From Aminipila sp047974845 (GTDB lineage: Bacteria; Bacillota; Clostridia; Peptostreptococcales; Anaerovoracaceae), in NCBI GenBank assembly GCA_047974845.1, contig JBKECQ010000008.1:33615-97614 (forward strand): DNA of 64,000 nucleotides. Direction: 5' to 3'. The translations under genes were made by a program, and so were the position numbers. Below are positions 33,623 through 42,600 of this stretch, piece by piece; positions within the stretch are counted from its first letter, which is position 1, and every line of letters begins with the position of its first letter. A model generated the notes under the pieces. It did not search any database. It had not been told where the DNA came from and was given only the letters and a program-made list of their open reading frames with translations.

Positions 33623-34378
33623 ATGCGAACAATTATATGGTTTATATATTTTTGGTTGTATTTAATTATGATTTATCCAAACCAAAAGCATTTTGAGAAA
33701 AAAAGACGTATGTGTCAGCTTCAAGATGAAGACTTGAATAAAATTAATGGTGTAGTGAGCAGATGGGCACAGCGTTTGTTGAATTTAGCCGGCGTTAGTT
33801 GCAAAGTTCAGGGACTGGAGAATATTCCTAAAGACACACCTGTATTGTTTACAGCAAATCATCAGGGCTATTTTGATATACCGTTAATGATTACCGGTTT
33901 GGATGACGTTTATCCTATTATTGCAAAAAAGGGAATTGCTAAGCTGCCCTTTATTTCAAATTGGATGATATTATTTGACTGCTTGTTTTTAGATAGAAAT
34001 GATGCAAGACAATCCTTAAGAATTTTTTCAGAAGCAGAAGCTCTGATAAAAAGAGGAAAAAGCGTGATTATTTTTCCGGAGGGGACAAGAAGCAGGAAGG
34101 ATGAACCTGGAGAATTTAAGTCCGGAGCCTTTAAAATAGCAATAAAAACGGGAGTACCTATTGTACCGGTTGCCATAAACGGTTCCTATAAGGCCATGGA
34201 AGCTAACCATATGTGGATACACCCGGCTAAAACAAGAGTCACCATATTACCTCCCATTGATACAAAAAACTTGTCTAAAGAGGAAATTAAGAATTTAGGT
34301 GTACAGGTTAGAGAAAGTATATTTGAATGCAACACGTTACAAAATAACGGAGAGATAGAGAAGGTAAAGATAGGTTAA
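33623..34378 (+). CDS. plsC: 1-acylglycerol-3-phosphate acyltransferase
   Basis: 251 aa. Two N-terminal hydrophobic segments, NHQGYFDIP (the H-x4-D motif, residues about 79-87), and FPEGTRSRKDEPGEFKSGAF with the EGTR phosphate-binding motif. Makes phosphatidic acid at the inner membrane. It is probably in an operon with the aminotransferase by proximity only. Confidence 0.93.
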   Translation: MRTIIWFIYFWLYLIMIYPNQKHFEKKRRMCQLQDEDLNKINGVVSRWAQRLLNLAGVSCKVQGLENIPKDTPVLFTANHQGYFDIPLMITGLDDVYPIIAKKGIAKLPFISNWMILFDCLFLDRNDARQSLRIFSEAEALIKRGKSVIIFPEGTRSRKDEPGEFKSGAFKIAIKTGVPIVPVAINGSYKAMEANHMWIHPAKTRVTILPPIDTKNLSKEEIKNLGVQVRESIFECNTLQNNGEIEKVKIG

Positions 34379-34425
34379 ACTGTTTATGGACTATTAGCCA
34401 TAAAGCGTTATAAAAATAAATGTAG

Positions 34426-34469
34426 AAAAGTTAGTTGAAAATGAAAATTCTTTTTAACTAGCTTTTTTT
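34426..34469 (+). terminator. Terminator after plsC
   Basis: AGTTAGTT (34429-34436) pairs with AACTAGCT (34456-34463), followed by TTTTTT. Confidence 0.7.
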
Positions 34470-34617
34470 GTACAGGGAGTGTAATTTAGCTGTGCAGATA
34501 AGGTATAGGCTTAAGGTGTAGCTTTAGGGGATTTAGTTGGGACATATAGATAATATACCTAATGGAAAAGTACAGTTAAGATGTTTTATAATCATTAAAT
34601 TTTATATATAAAAATAC

Positions 34618-34646
34618 TTGAAACTATATGCAAATTTTGTTAAAAT
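34618..34646 (+). promoter_or_regulatory. Promoter of tRNA-Gly
   Basis: TTGAAA (34618-34623), 17-nt spacer, TAAAAT (34641-34646), 19 nt before the tRNA. Confidence 0.7.
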
Positions 34647-34664
34647 AACATCGTTGTAAAATAT

Positions 34665-34739
34665 GCGGAAGTGGCTCAGGGGTAGAGCATCGCCTTGCCA
34701 AGGCGAGGGTCGCGAGTTCGAATCTCGTCTTCCGCTCCA
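34665..34739 (+). tRNA. tRNA-Gly (GCC)
   Basis: 75 nt including encoded CCA. Acceptor GCGGAAG / CTTCCGC, D-arm GCTC...GAGC, anticodon stem TCGCC / GGCGA with loop TTGCCAA (anticodon GCC at 34697-34699), and T-loop TTCGAAT. It decodes GGC and GGU. It stands alone between its own promoter and terminator. Confidence 0.97.
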
Positions 34740-34742
34740 ATT

Positions 34743-34784
34743 AAAAGTCAGGTATAAGTTTTAAAACTCATACCTGACTTTTTC
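34743..34784 (+). terminator. Terminator after tRNA-Gly
   Basis: AGTCAGGTAT (34746-34755) / ATACCTGACT (34770-34779), then TTTTCT. Confidence 0.92.
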
Positions 34785-34878
34785 TATATAAAGGAAAACT
34801 GATAAATAGATAGAGTTATTTATCAGGTCAAACACAAAATCATGTGAAATGATTTAAAATAACTATAAAAAATTAATT

Positions 34879-35187
34879 TTATTGAATGGTGTCTGTTGTT
34901 TTATCAACAACTTGCTTTCCTAAATTAGTTAAAGACCTTGATGGCAGGCTACCAAAGTCTGCATTTGGTACATACTCTTCCACAGCCATTTTCCCAAGCT
35001 CAACCAACTGACCGGAAAGCATATTTCCTAAATCTCTAGAAGGTATATTTCCCATATCAATATTGTTACTTGCTTTTAGAGCTTGAAACTCTGCGTTACC
35101 TTTTGAACTGGGACCAGCTTGCATATTTGAATTAGTATTGTTTTGGAGTGATGGGTTGCTATAGTTTGGCATATTGTTAAACTTCAT
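34879..35187 (-). CDS. Small hydrophilic protein with duplicated PSR-L motif
   Basis: 102 aa, not recognised. The N-terminal third is Asn/Ser/Gln-rich and looks disordered. The rest holds two related segments, GNIPSRDLGNMLSGQLVELG and FGSLPSRSLTNLGKQVVDK, suggesting an ancient internal duplication. No signal or membrane helix is present. AGAAGGAGAATAAC precedes the ATG at 35187, so translation is credible. It is divergent from the zur operon. A spore or small structural protein is possible but unproven. Confidence 0.72.
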   Translation of the reverse strand: MKFNNMPNYSNPSLQNNTNSNMQAGPSSKGNAEFQALKASNNIDMGNIPSRDLGNMLSGQLVELGKMAVEEYVPNADFGSLPSRSLTNLGKQVVDKTTDTIQ

Positions 35188-35292
35188 ATGTTATTCTCCT
35201 TCTCAATTTTTTAAATAAAATAATCTTAATTGTTTTGATATTATTTATGATTCCTTTTATGCGACTATATATTCATAAGTTATATTGTCAAA

Positions 35293-35370
35293 ATGACTAA
35301 CAATTACTATCATCCATCATTAGCTTGAACTTTCAAAAAAATGCTGATACAATATGATAGTAACTCTCAT
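35293..35370 (+). promoter_or_regulatory. Putative Zur operators flanking the zur promoter
   Basis: ATGACTAACAATTACTATCA (to 35313) lies upstream of the -35, and ATGATAGT-A-ACTCTCAT (35354-35370) starts one base after the -10. The two are inverted copies of ATGATAGTAA. The second is a near-perfect 17-bp dyad. Confidence 0.55.
35325..35353 (+). promoter_or_regulatory. Promoter of the zinc operon
   Basis: TTGAAC (35325-35330), 17-nt spacer, TACAAT (35348-35353), sandwiched between the two inverted operator-like sites. Confidence 0.65.
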
Positions 35371-35383
35371 TTTGGAGGCTTTT

Positions 35384-35788
35384 ATGTACAACACTAAACA
35401 ACAAGATATATTATTAAACTTTTTAAAAGATAATAGGGAAAATAGCTATACGGTCGATGAATTATTTAATGTAGAGAAAGTTTCCTTAAATATGGGTAAA
35501 AGTACCATATATCGTTTGGTGGAGAAGTTAGTCAAAGCTAACTCGATAAAAAAGATTAAGTCCAACAATAAAAGAAGAGTGTCGTATCAGTTTATAGATA
35601 TGGAATGTCATAATCATTTACACTTAATTTGTGGGAAGTGTGGAGAAGTTATTCACGCAAATGAAAAGATACTTCAAGACATAACAAAGCAATTAAAAGA
35701 TAGTAACTTTTTTGTTATGGACAATATAAAGACTGATATTTATGGAACGTGTCAAAAATGTACAATCGAGGGAGGAACTAAGGAGTGA
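35384..35788 (+). CDS. zur: Fur-family regulator, probably Zur
   Basis: 134 aa from ATG 35384 behind GGAGG. An upstream in-frame start at 35354 lies in the operator and is rejected. A winged-helix N-terminal half (KSTIYRLVEKLVKANSIKKI) is followed by metal sites HNHLHLICGKCGEV and YGTCQKC, the two CxxC pairs of the structural zinc site. Coupling to znuABC genes makes a zinc-sensing repressor the best call. Its stop overlaps the next GTG start (GTGA). Confidence 0.9.
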   Translation: MYNTKQQDILLNFLKDNRENSYTVDELFNVEKVSLNMGKSTIYRLVEKLVKANSIKKIKSNNKRRVSYQFIDMECHNHLHLICGKCGEVIHANEKILQDITKQLKDSNFFVMDNIKTDIYGTCQKCTIEGGTKE

Positions 35789-36069
35789 AAAAGAAAATAG
35801 CAATAGTTTTACTGTTTGCCTTTATTTTTATCTTTGCATTTAGTTTTTTTATATCATCTGAACATGATTGTTCAAAATGCCAAATTGAAAATTGCTTTTT
35901 ATGCCATTTGATTGAAAAGGGTCATGAACTAAAGAAGCTATTAAGCATTGCAGCTTCAGGTCTCATATTACATACATTATTCATTAGCTTGTTGTGTCTT
36001 TCCATAGCGAAAGAGATATTTATAAAAAGGGTAACACCTATTACTTTGCGAGTGAAAATGCTAAATTAA
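35785..36069 (+). CDS. Small membrane protein with Cys-rich loop in the zinc operon
   Basis: 94 aa from GTG 35785. Two hydrophobic helices (about residues 5-21 and 50-72) flank a loop, HDCSKCQIENCFLCHLIEKG, with four Cys and two His. I do not recognise a named family. Placement between zur and znuA and the metal-ligand-rich loop suggest a role in zinc handling, which is inference. It overlaps zur by four bases. Confidence 0.72.
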   Translation: MKKKIAIVLLFAFIFIFAFSFFISSEHDCSKCQIENCFLCHLIEKGHELKKLLSIAASGLILHTLFISLLCLSIAKEIFIKRVTPITLRVKMLN

Positions 36070-36128
36070 AAATAAATACTTTTATAATTTAACTTACTGT
36101 ATGAGTAAAAAAATGGAGGTATTTATAT

Positions 36129-37220
36129 ATGAAAAAAATTATTTTAATAATTACTGTTTTGTGTTGCATTGCTCTAGCTTTTGCCGGTTGTTCAAAAAAA
36201 CCCGCGGATGTAAGCACAGAAGAGAATAATAAGCTTAAGGTCGTTACAACTATTTTTGCAGCATATGATTTCACAAATCAGATAACAAAGGTGAATGCGG
36301 ATATTGCATTACTTTTACCGCCGGGAACAGAAGCACATTCTTACGACCCATCGCCTCAAGATATTATTAAAATACAGAACTGCGATGTGTTCATCTATAA
36401 CGGAGGAGAGTCTGAAGAATGGGTTGACGACATATTGGAGAACATAGACAATCCGGAAATAAAAGTAATAAAAATGATGGATTCCGTAAACGTGCTTGAG
36501 GAAGAGGTTGTAGAGGGTATGGACGCTGAGCACGAGCATGACCATGATGCGGACGCACATGATGAGGACAATATGGACGCACATGATGATGGCAATGCGG
36601 ACGCACATGATGACGACAATGCGGACACACATGATGAGGACAATCATGATAACAATGATATAGAAGAACATAGTGAGGATGAACATGATACTGAATTTGA
36701 TGAGCACATATGGACATACCCAAAGAATGCAATAAAAATTGTAAAGTCAATTTCTCAGGCAATATGTGAAAAGGATAGTGAACATAAGGCTGAATATGAA
36801 AAAAATACTTCCCAATACTTATCACAACTAGAGGAGCTTGACAAACAATTTGAAGCTGTAGTTGCAAATGGAAACCGAAAAACTGTTATATTTGGAGACA
36901 GGTTTCCTTTGAGGTATTTTGTAGATGCATATAATCTTCAATACTTTGCTGCTTTTCCGGGTTGCTCCACGGATACAGAGCCAAGTGCTGCTACAGTAGC
37001 TTTTTTAATAAATAAAGTAAAGGAAGAAGAAATACCGGTTGTATTTTGCATTGAACTGTCTAATGGTAAAATGGCAGATACAATTTGTGAAGCAACAGGT
37101 GCAAAAAAACTTACATTTAATGCTTGCCATAATATTTCCAAGGACGATTTCAAAAAAGGGGTAACATACCTTGACATGATGAAAGCTAATGTTTCCTCTT
37201 TAGAGGAGGCATTGAAATAA
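36129..37220 (+). CDS. znuA: Zinc ABC transporter substrate-binding lipoprotein
   Basis: 363 aa. Lipobox FAGCS (residues 18-22), then the cluster A-I binding fold: GTEAHSYDPSPQD, DEHIWTYPKNAIK, GDRFPLRYFVDAY and FNACHNISKDDF. Residues about 135-190 form an Asp/His-rich arm with four 8-residue repeats of the DAHDEDN type (DNA 36549-36644), a likely zinc collector. It follows GGAGGTATTT and is followed directly by znuC (shared A of TAATGG). Confidence 0.93.
   Translation: MKKIILIITVLCCIALAFAGCSKKPADVSTEENNKLKVVTTIFAAYDFTNQITKVNADIALLLPPGTEAHSYDPSPQDIIKIQNCDVFIYNGGESEEWVDDILENIDNPEIKVIKMMDSVNVLEEEVVEGMDAEHEHDHDADAHDEDNMDAHDDGNADAHDDDNADTHDEDNHDNNDIEEHSEDEHDTEFDEHIWTYPKNAIKIVKSISQAICEKDSEHKAEYEKNTSQYLSQLEELDKQFEAVVANGNRKTVIFGDRFPLRYFVDAYNLQYFAAFPGCSTDTEPSAATVAFLINKVKEEEIPVVFCIELSNGKMADTICEATGAKKLTFNACHNISKDDFKKGVTYLDMMKANVSSLEEALK
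36549..36644 (+). repeat. Four in-frame 24-bp repeats in znuA
   Basis: Units start at 36549, 36573, 36597 and 36621. Each encodes a variant of A-D-A-H-D-E-D-N, one His per unit. Confidence 0.95.
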
Positions 37221-37933
37221 TGGCAGTTTTAACTTGTAATGATTTAGTTTTATCATATGATGATCATATTGCACTTGAGAATATTAACTTTGAAGTTAAT
37301 CAAGGAGAATATCTTTGCGTAGTAGGTGAAAATGGATCAGGCAAAAGTACATTAATTAAGGGGCTTCTTCAATTGAAGAAGCCCACCTCAGGAACGGTAC
37401 AACTGGGAGAGGGCTTAAAACCTAATGAAATAGGGTACCTGCCCCAACAGAGCGCCCATCAAAAGGATTTTCCTGCAAGCATATTTGAAGTAGTTCTTTC
37501 AGGTAAGCTTAATGGGCTTGGCAAAAAGATGTTTTATTCAAAAGCGGATAAAAAAGATGCTGAGGAAAAGCTTAAAAGAATGAACATATATGAACTGAAA
37601 AAACGCAGTTATCAAGAGTTGTCCGGTGGTCAACAACAAAGGGTTCTATTGGCTAGAGCTTTATGTGCAACAAAGAAACTACTGTTACTTGACGAACCGG
37701 TTGCAGGCTTGGATCCCATGGCCACAAGTGAGCTTTACGGGCTAATAAAAAGTATCAATAAGGAAGAAAATATTACTATAATAATGGTTTCTCACGATAT
37801 TAACCCGGCTATAGAAAATGCAAGCCATATACTACACCTTGGAACAAAACAGCTATTCTTTGGGACTACTAAGGACTATCTTAATAGCCAAATAGGAAAA
37901 ACTTTTGTGGGGGGTGGATATAATGGCATTTAA
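37220..37933 (+). CDS. znuC: Zinc ABC transporter ATPase
   Basis: 237 aa. Walker A GENGSGKST (residues about 35-43), signature LSGGQQQR, Walker B LLLLDEPVAGLD and H-loop VSHD. It overlaps znuA by one base and znuB by 29 nt. Confidence 0.94.
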   Translation: MAVLTCNDLVLSYDDHIALENINFEVNQGEYLCVVGENGSGKSTLIKGLLQLKKPTSGTVQLGEGLKPNEIGYLPQQSAHQKDFPASIFEVVLSGKLNGLGKKMFYSKADKKDAEEKLKRMNIYELKKRSYQELSGGQQQRVLLARALCATKKLLLLDEPVAGLDPMATSELYGLIKSINKEENITIIMVSHDINPAIENASHILHLGTKQLFFGTTKDYLNSQIGKTFVGGGYNGI

Positions 37934-38753
37934 TGTAGTCGGAGAAATGTTTCAATATCCATTTATTGCTAGAGCCATTGTGGTAGGAATTTTAGTCTCC
38001 CTATGTGCATCCTTATTGGGAGTCAGTCTGGTATTGAAGAGATATTCAATGATTGGAGATGGGCTTTCCCACGTGGGGTTTGGTTCGCTTGCCATAGCAA
38101 CAGCCCTTAATTTAGCTCCGTTAATAGTGTCTATTCCGGTAGTTATTGGGTCTGCTTTTTTACTTTTGAGAATAAGTGAGAACAGCAAAATAAAGGGAGA
38201 TGCGGCAATAGGGTTAATATCCAGTGGTTCTCTTGCTGTGGGGGTAATGGTGGTTTCAATGACCACTGGAATGAATACGGATGTTTGCAATTATATGTTT
38301 GGAAGCATTTTGTCAATAAGTAATGCAGATGCAACTCTGAGTATAGTTTTAAGCATAGGAGTGTTAATCCTATTTGTATTGTTTTATCCCAGAATATTCG
38401 CCATAACCTTTGATGAGAATTTTGCAAAGGCCACAGGGGTTAAAACCAATATGTATAATATGTTAATAGCTATGCTGACAGCAGTTACTATTGTGCTTGG
38501 TATGAGAATGATGGGGGCTTTACTGATATCAAGCTTAATTGTATTTCCTGCTCTTACGTCAATGAGAGTATTTAAAAATTTTAGAAATGTAGCTATCTGC
38601 TCTGCATTAATCTCCGTTGGATGCTTTTTCGTGGGTATGGTAGTTTCGTATCTTTTAGAAACACCAACAGGTGCAAGCATTGTATGCGTAAATATTGTGC
38701 TATTTATGGCTTTTTCATTTCTAAAGGTAATGAAGAGGAGTATAGCTAAATGA
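37920..38753 (+). CDS. znuB: Zinc ABC transporter permease
   Basis: About 277 aa from the ATG at 37920 behind GGGGGTGG; an in-frame start at 37905 would add five residues. Eight or so membrane segments and the ABC-3 family stretch MIGDGLSHVGFGSLAIA near residue 43. It completes the zinc importer. The gene ends in an ATGA overlap with the following lipoprotein. Confidence 0.93.
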   Translation: MMAFNVVGEMFQYPFIARAIVVGILVSLCASLLGVSLVLKRYSMIGDGLSHVGFGSLAIATALNLAPLIVSIPVVIGSAFLLLRISENSKIKGDAAIGLISSGSLAVGVMVVSMTTGMNTDVCNYMFGSILSISNADATLSIVLSIGVLILFVLFYPRIFAITFDENFAKATGVKTNMYNMLIAMLTAVTIVLGMRMMGALLISSLIVFPALTSMRVFKNFRNVAICSALISVGCFFVGMVVSYLLETPTGASIVCVNIVLFMAFSFLKVMKRSIAK

Positions 38754-39202
38754 AAAAATTAAGTGCTTTAAGCCTAATAGTGTTGATAATAATACTTAGC
38801 TGTTCCGGTTGTGGAGATAAAAATAATGTTTCAGAAGTTGATGATAAGAATACTGTTAAAATAACAGAAAAGTTATATCTTTCATATATAAATGATATTT
38901 ATACGAATCCAGAGGATTATTTGGGCAAAACCATTGAGCTGGAGGGTATGTTTGGCTTTGAGCTGTGGGAAGACAAAGCATATAACTATGTATATAGAAT
39001 AGGGCCGGGGTGTTGTGGCAATGATGGAGCAATGTGCGGATTTGAGTTTACCACAGATAATGACCTGCCTAATTCAAATGATTGGATAAAGGTGTCCGGT
39101 ACACTTGAACAGTATGAAGAGGATGGATATAAAATTCTTACATTAAGTAATAGCAGTATAACAGTATTAGAGAAACGTGGAAAAGAAAATATAGAAATAT
39201 AA
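38750..39202 (+). CDS. Lipoprotein with YcgQ/TIGR03943-like domain
   Basis: 150 aa. Signal with lipobox CSGCG (residues about 18-22). The mature part, YTNPEDYLGKTIELEGMFG, then GPGCCGNDGAMCGFEF and WIKVSGTLE, resembles the C-terminal domain of YcgQ/TIGR03943 proteins, which are tied to zinc/metallochaperone operons. It is the last gene of the zinc operon with an ATGA overlap, so a function at the membrane in zinc homeostasis is a reasonable inference. Confidence 0.78.
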   Translation: MKKLSALSLIVLIIILSCSGCGDKNNVSEVDDKNTVKITEKLYLSYINDIYTNPEDYLGKTIELEGMFGFELWEDKAYNYVYRIGPGCCGNDGAMCGFEFTTDNDLPNSNDWIKVSGTLEQYEEDGYKILTLSNSSITVLEKRGKENIEI

Positions 39203-39230
39203 GGGGTTTCAATAGATTTAAATTTATTAA

Positions 39231-39280
39231 ATAAGGATGGTGTAAATATTAAGTTGTTTACACCATCCTTATTACTTTTA
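39231..39280 (+). terminator. Terminator of the zinc operon
   Basis: 16-bp stem ATAAGGATGGTGTAAA (39231-39246) / TTTACACCATCCTTAT (39257-39272), then TACTTTTA. Confidence 0.92.
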
Positions 39281-39508
39281 GAGTAAAAAAAGAAAAAGTA
39301 CTAATTTGCTTATTTTAGTGAAGCAAATATATTTATGCCATCTTAAGATAAAGTATAAGAATGTAGAATATAAAATATTGTCGAATATTTGAAAATGCTG
39401 AAAAATGTTGAAAAGAGTAAAATTATGAGTAAAAGAAGAAAATACGTGAGGGTTATATAATATTAAATATAAAAAAACAAAAAGTCAGAATTAATGTTTA
39501 ATTTGCTG
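39281..39508. other. AT-rich gap, no gene seen
   Basis: About 230 nt of A/T-rich sequence without a credible coding frame or stable repeat, leading to the promoter of the large surface protein. Confidence 0.5.
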
Positions 39509-39537
39509 TTGACATAATGGCTCTGTGTTGGTTAAAC
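39509..39537 (+). promoter_or_regulatory. Promoter of the M14-like surface protein
   Basis: TTGACA (39509-39514), 17-nt spacer, TTAAAC (39532-39537) with an upstream TG at 39529-39530. Confidence 0.5.
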
Positions 39538-39647
39538 TAAAAGCACTAACATATGGAAAAACTATCCACACATGGCGCCAGTGGAATTATTTTTTTCATA
39601 AAATAGTGTTTTAAAATGTTCTATGGTAAAAAGGAGAAACCAAAATA

Positions 39648-42600
39648 ATGATGATGAGAAAACAAAAGAATATAGCGTTTGTGCTAGCCATTACATTAGT
39701 AATTTCTCTATGGATTCCAATAAATGGAATAGAAGATGCATATGCCGAATCAAAAGATAAAATTAGTTTAGAAGCAATAGAGACTAATAGCGGTAACAAT
39801 ACTAATGGTCAACTTTGGTCGATGACTACGCAAAAAGACATTAGAGTTACTATAACTTTTGATGAGCCGGTTCAAGACACAGCAAAATTAGAATGGTATT
39901 TTGGAAAACAGGGAGAGAACCTAAAGCAGTTAGATCAATGGAAAACTTACAAGAAGGAAGTACCTTTGTTTGAATTTATTGATGAACCCCTCATTGATAA
40001 AGAAAATCAGTGCAAAGTAACAGCAACTATTAGGACAGGGTTATATTTTGATGATGTTGATGGGACAGAAACAAGAAGTAACCGAGGCGTATTCCCTGAA
40101 CTTATTGGGGACTATACTTTTAAAGTAATTAACTCCGATAATGAGGAGAGTGCAGAAAAAGCAGTAGTCTGGAATATTTACGATGAATATGTCATGTTTG
40201 ATGACATGGAGGGAACCGTAAATCAAATTATAGAGAAGGCAATCTCAAACGGACTATATGCAACCAGAGAGCAAGTTGGCTTTTCAACATTAGGAGAGCC
40301 GATTTACTGTGTAATTGTTTCTGATGAACAAAATTCTGTTGAAAGTTACTTACAGCTGGTTGAGGAGTCTAAAATAAACCCTCAAGGCATTGCTGACAGA
40401 ATAAACGACTCAACATTAACTAATTATAGGGTTCCGATTTTGATTAATAACACCCATGCTGACGAGAATCCCGGCTTAGATGCACAAGTTGAATTTTTAA
40501 AGAAATTGGCTGAAGCAGGAGCGGGTGGAACAATTTCATATTCAACCATAGAAAACATTAAAGCAGGAAATGAAGAGAGCGAGAAAATTGTTCAAGAAAT
40601 AGAAAGTAAATTCGCTAAGGAAGTGAAATCCATTGTTAAACCGGAGGGAAGCTACCAATTTGAAGTAAATCCGGCAGCTCCTAATTATGGTGTTGACTAT
40701 AAGAAACAGAACTTTACAAACATTTACAATGTAAAGGTTGAAGAATTTAAGGTAGATGAAATATTAGACGATGTAATTTTTATATGCAATCTTACCTTAA
40801 ATCCTGATGGAAGAAAATCTAACAACAGGCAGAATACATATGGGTTTGATCCAAATAGAGATAATATGTTCCAAACTCAGCAGGAAGCTAAAAATATGTC
40901 AAAGCTTACTGCTAAATGGCAACCTATATCTTTCCTAGACCTGCATGGATTTGTAAGAGAATTCTTAATAGAGCCTTGTACGCCGCCGCATGAACCAAAT
41001 CTGGAATATGACTTGATGCAACCATTCTTTATTGAAGGTGGTCAGGCATATGGAAATGCAGCATTGGCTACTTCAGATAAGTACACCTCATATCTAATGC
41101 CTATTAGAGATTGGTTTGACGGAACGAAATGGTTTGAGCCATGGGACGATATGGCAACAAACTACACTCCAAGCTATGCAATGTTCCATGGATGTTTGGC
41201 AGGATATACTATTGAATGTCCTGAACTAAATAGTGATTCGGTTAAATTATTTGAATCCGGTTTTTACGGTGTATCAAAATATATTAGTGAAAACAAGAAG
41301 CAAATGTATTTAAACCAGCTGGAGTATTTTAACCGCGGGGTAAATAACTCAGAATCAGTGGAGACAGAAAAATGGTTTGTTGACCAAGAAAACAATGTTG
41401 TTAGCGACTTTAGAAACAAGGTTAACGGCAAGTTTTATCCGGAATATTGGGTTATTCCATCTGGAGTCGAAGCTCAAAGAGACATCGCTTCAGTAGAAGA
41501 TATTAAAGAATTCTTTGACTTAAATGATATAAAATATAAGCAGTTAACTCAGGACGTGACCGTAGACAACAACTCCTTTAAAGCAGGTGATGTTGTAGTT
41601 GATATGCATCAATCAAAGAGGTCATTGGCAAATGTTGTCTTATATAATGGTAAGGACATATCGGATTGGTCTGGTTTATACTCAGAATCAGTGGTGGCTT
41701 TCCCTGAACTTAGAGGTTTTAATGCATATCCAATTTATGAAAAGGATGCCTTCTCAGGAAAGTTAGGAGAAGTGACAGAGAGCTTGACTACGGTAATAAA
41801 GGGAAGCAATACCGCAAATAACATTGTAATAGATAACAATGGGGTAGAAGCGGTTAAAGCCGTTAACACTCTACTTGGCACGGGGAAATCTGTTTCATTA
41901 ATTACAGAGGGAGTTCATAAAGGTGATTTCTTAGTTTCCAAAGCAGACTTTGACACTGTTAAAGAATCATTTGTCTTAGAAGCATATTCATATGATATAG
42001 CTCCAACCTCCAGTGTTATAAGTAAGCCTAAAATATATATTGTTGGAGAGCGTGAAACAGCATGGCTCAATGCATCCAATGAGAAGAATAGCCATGATAA
42101 TTTCGCAATAAAGAATCAGATGGGCTTTGACATAACTAAAAACATAGACGAGGCTACAATCATCGTTGGCAGTAGCTCGGTGGCATCTGACTTACAGCGT
42201 ACTATAGTTGAAAACAAAATAAAAGCAGGCACACCGTACATTGCAATGGGGGCATTACCTCTAAAATATGTAAAGAGTAATATATTGACTTCCGGATTTA
42301 ATTATAATACTGACAGCTCTTCATATGAGTCACTTTTTAAAGTTAAATATGGAGATAGTATTATTACCAAGAATTATATAGAAGATAAAGATGAGCGCAT
42401 TTATTCAAAGAGCGGCTCATACATTACAGAGGTTCCAAAGGGAGCAATTGTGTTAGTATCAGCGGTTGACAGTGATGATTTCCATATATCGGGCTGTTAT
42501 ACAAACGTTAGGGAACTGTTAAAGGGTAAGACAGAGGCTATATCATATAATGACGGAAAGCTTGACGTTACAATCTTTGCTAACAGCATTACAAATAAGG

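Noticed and set aside
36315..36867. Long antisense reading frames opposite znuA
   Set aside because: They arise from the repetitive His/Asp-coding DNA read backward, lack ribosome sites and overlap a convincing sense gene.
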